Source: Pelodera strongyloides
Lineage: Eukaryota > Nematoda > Chromadorea > Rhabditida > Rhabditidae
Assembly (NCBI GenBank): GCA_036852015.1
Contig: JAANDG010000196.1
Location: 170,283-234,282, forward strand
Direction: 5' to 3'
DNA length: 64,000 nucleotides
How positions within the stretch are numbered: position 1 is the first letter of the stretch; each line of letters begins with the position of its first letter. This document shows, piece after piece, positions 61,501-64,000 of the stretch. The notes beneath the pieces are model-generated. The model saw only the letters and a list, made by a program, of their open reading frames with translations. It did not search any database and was not told where the DNA came from. A program made the translations under genes and the position numbers.

Positions 61501-64000
61501 TTAGACGCGCCATACCGTAACCGTATGATGCAAGTTCGTTTAAATTAAACTATGCGTTGCAGAACTCTTGTACTGAATACTGTAACGCACGTTGTTGTAA
61601 TTAACAAGGTGCGCCACATCGTGGCCATATGTTGCGCACCGAATTTGCATTTAAACGGGTGCGTCGCAGCATTCTTGCACTGAGCTTGACGAGCAATTCA
61701 ATTTAAAATTAGGTGCGCCATACCGTTGCAACCGCAATTTTAAATTGCGACATTTCAGTGCAAGAACACGCGGCGCGCGCTTTTAATTAAAACATAGATT
61801 TTCCCAACATACGGATGCCGTATGGCGCAAACAAAGTTGTAATTGAGACGCGTGACGCAGCATTATTGCACTGAATACCGTGACCCGCGTTCCAATACAA
61901 AATTAGACGCGCCATACCGTAACCGTATGATGCAAGTTCGTTTAAATTAAACTATGCGTTGCAGAACTCTTGTACTGAATACTGTAACGCACGTTGTTGT
62001 AATTAACAAGGTGCGCCACATCGTGGCCATATGTTGCGCACCGAATTTGCATTTAAACGGGTGCGTCGCAGCATTCTTGCACTGAGCTTGACGAAGCAAT
62101 TCAATTTAAAATTAGGTGCGCCATACCGTTGCAACCGCAATTTTAAATTGCGACATTTCAGTGCAAGAACACGCGGCGCGCGCTTTTAATTAAAACATAG
62201 ATTTTCCCAACATACGGATGCCGTATGGCGCAAACAAAGTTGTAATTGAGACGCGTGACGCAGCATTATTGCACTGAATACCGTGACCCGCGTTCCAATA
62301 CAAAATTAGACGCGCCATACCGTAACCGTATGATGCAAGTTCGTTTAAATTAAACTATGCGTTGCAGAACTCTTGTACTGAATACTGTAACGCACGTTGT
62401 TGTAATTAACAAGGTGCGCCACATCGTGGCCATATGTTGCGCACCGAATTTTCATTTAAACGGGTGCGTCGCAGCATTCTTGCACTGAGCTTGACGAGCA
62501 ATTCAATTTAAAATTAGTGCGCCATACCGTTGCAACCGCAATTTTAAATTGCGACATTTCAGTGCAAGAACACGCGGCGCGCGCTTTTAATTAAAACATA
62601 GATTTTCCCAACATACGGATGCCGTATGGCGCAAACAAAGTTGTAATTGAGACGCGTGACGCAGCATTATTGCACTGAATACCGTGACCCGCGTTCCAAT
62701 ACAAAATTAGACGCGCCATACCGTAACCGTATGATGCAAGTTCGTTTAAATTAAACTATGCGTTGCAGAACTCTTGTACTGAATACTGTAACGCACGTTG
62801 TTGTAATTAACAAGGTGCGCCACATCGTGGCCATATGTTGCGCACCGAATTTTCATTTAAACGGGTGCGTCGCAGCATTCTTGCACTGAGCTTGACAAGC
62901 AATTCAATTTAAAATTAGGTGCGCCATATCCGTTGCAACCGCAATTTTAAATTGTGACATTTCAGTGCAAGAATACGCGGCGCGCGCTTTTAATTTAAAA
63001 CATAGATTTTCCCAACATACGGATGCCGTATGGCGCAAACAAAGTTGTAATTGAGACGCGTGACCGCAGCATTATTGCACTGAATACCGTGACCCGCGTT
63101 CCAATACAAAATTAGACGCGCCATACCGTAACCGTATGATGCAAGTTCGTTTAAATTAAACTATGCGTTGCAGAACTCTTGTACTGAATACTGTAACGCA
63201 CGTTGTTGTAATTAACAAGGTGCGCCACATCGTGGCCATATGTTGCGCACCGAATTTGCATTTAAACGGGTGCGTCGCAGCATTCTTGCACTGAGCTTGA
63301 CAAGCAATTCAATTTAAAATTAGGTGCGCCATACCGTTGCAACCGCAATTTTAAATTGCGACATTTCAGTGCAAGAACACGCGGCGCGCGCTTTTAATTA
63401 AAACATAGATTTTCCCAACATACGGATGCCGTATGGCGCAACAAAGTTGTAATTGAGACGCGTGACGCAGCATTATTGCACTGAATACCGTGACCCGCGT
63501 TCCAATACAAAATTAGACGCGCCATACCGTAACCGTATGATGCAAGTTCGTTTAAATTAAACTATGCGTTGCAGAACTCTTGTACTGAATACTGTAACGC
63601 ACGTTGTTGTAATTAACAAGGTGCGCCACATCGTGGCCATATGTTGCGCACCGAATTTGCATTTAAACGGGTGCGTCGCAGCATTCTTGCACTGAGCTTG
63701 ACAAGCAATTCAATTTAAAATTAGGTGCGCCATACCGTTGCAACCGCAATTTTAAATTGCGACATTTCAGTGCAAGAACACGCGGCGCGCGCTTTTAATT
63801 AAAACATAGATTTTCCCAACATACGGATGCCGTATGGCGCAAACAAAGTTGTAATTGAGACGCGTGACGCAGCATTATTGCACTGAATACCGTGACCCGC
63901 GTTCCAATACAAAACTAGACGCGCCATACCGTATTCGTATGATGCAAGTTCGTTTAAATTAAACTATGCGTTGCAGAACTCTTGTACTGAACACTGTAAC
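55530..64000. repeat. satellite array, about 400-bp higher-order unit, runs off window
   Basis: The landmark GTTCGTTTAAATTAAACTAT occurs 21 times at steps of about 400 bases. In one unit (57616-58013) four related blocks are visible: A 57616-57720, B 57721-57806, C 57807-57910, D 57911-58013. A, C and D begin GTATG-TGCG or GTATGGCGCAA and share a GCAG..TCTTGCACTGA core followed by GGTGCGCCA. B has the same core as its complement (TTTCAGTGCAAGAAC), so it is inverted. The first units (to about 56000) are diverged; units after about 59900 are almost identical. Recurrent antisense ORFs are satellite by-products. Confidence 0.95.

Overview
The window reads as nuclear DNA of a nematode. Short exons are split by many introns ending in TTTCAG or TTTTAG. 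Several start codons sit a few bases after a strong 3' splice site, as expected for spliced-leader trans-splicing. There is an interstitial run of the nematode telomere unit (TTAGGC/GCCTAA), and two GC-AG introns preserve frame. The species cannot be named from this sequence. All gene models were built by hand from splice sites and phase. All genes lie on the + strand, and most listed antisense ORFs are shadows.

Layout. 1-4100: no convincing gene, several fold-back repeats. About 4165-11419: a fragmentary, unrecognised membrane-protein gene whose 3' exon has been tandemly duplicated. 11511-15550: mobile-element zone, with a complete non-autonomous Helitron-like element, a tRNA-like SINE, four long hairpin elements almost end to end, and a tandem duplication. 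15752-20567: ataxin-3 (Josephin deubiquitinase), 10 exons, complete. 21713-23925: an unrecognised helical protein. 24334-31025: a full CLASRP-type SR splicing factor in 19 exons. 31599-40850: a divergent SLC6-type transporter with a long charged N-terminus. These four follow each other on one strand, and the last three have trans-splice-like acceptors at their starts, so a polycistronic cluster is possible.

42645-46614: a complete gene for a secreted eight-cysteine protein, its introns loaded with mobile elements. 46724-51100: transposable-element debris, including two Helitron-like elements that each carry a tRNA-like sequence. 51908-52712: a small secreted Thr-rich mucin-like protein behind a TATA box, followed by a cysteine-rich ORF (52799-53278) that may be its alternative 3' exon. 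53391-53760: a 33-bp minisatellite.

55509-64000: a satellite array with a repeat of about 400 bp (21 landmark copies, running off the window). Each repeat is built of four related units of about 100 bp, one of them inverted. Its left edge sits inside the terminal hairpin of a Helitron-like element.

The most noteworthy things are the satellite and its Helitron edge, the families of TTAA-ended fold-back elements, the duplicated exon, and the SLC6 protein lacking the usual TM1 signature residues.
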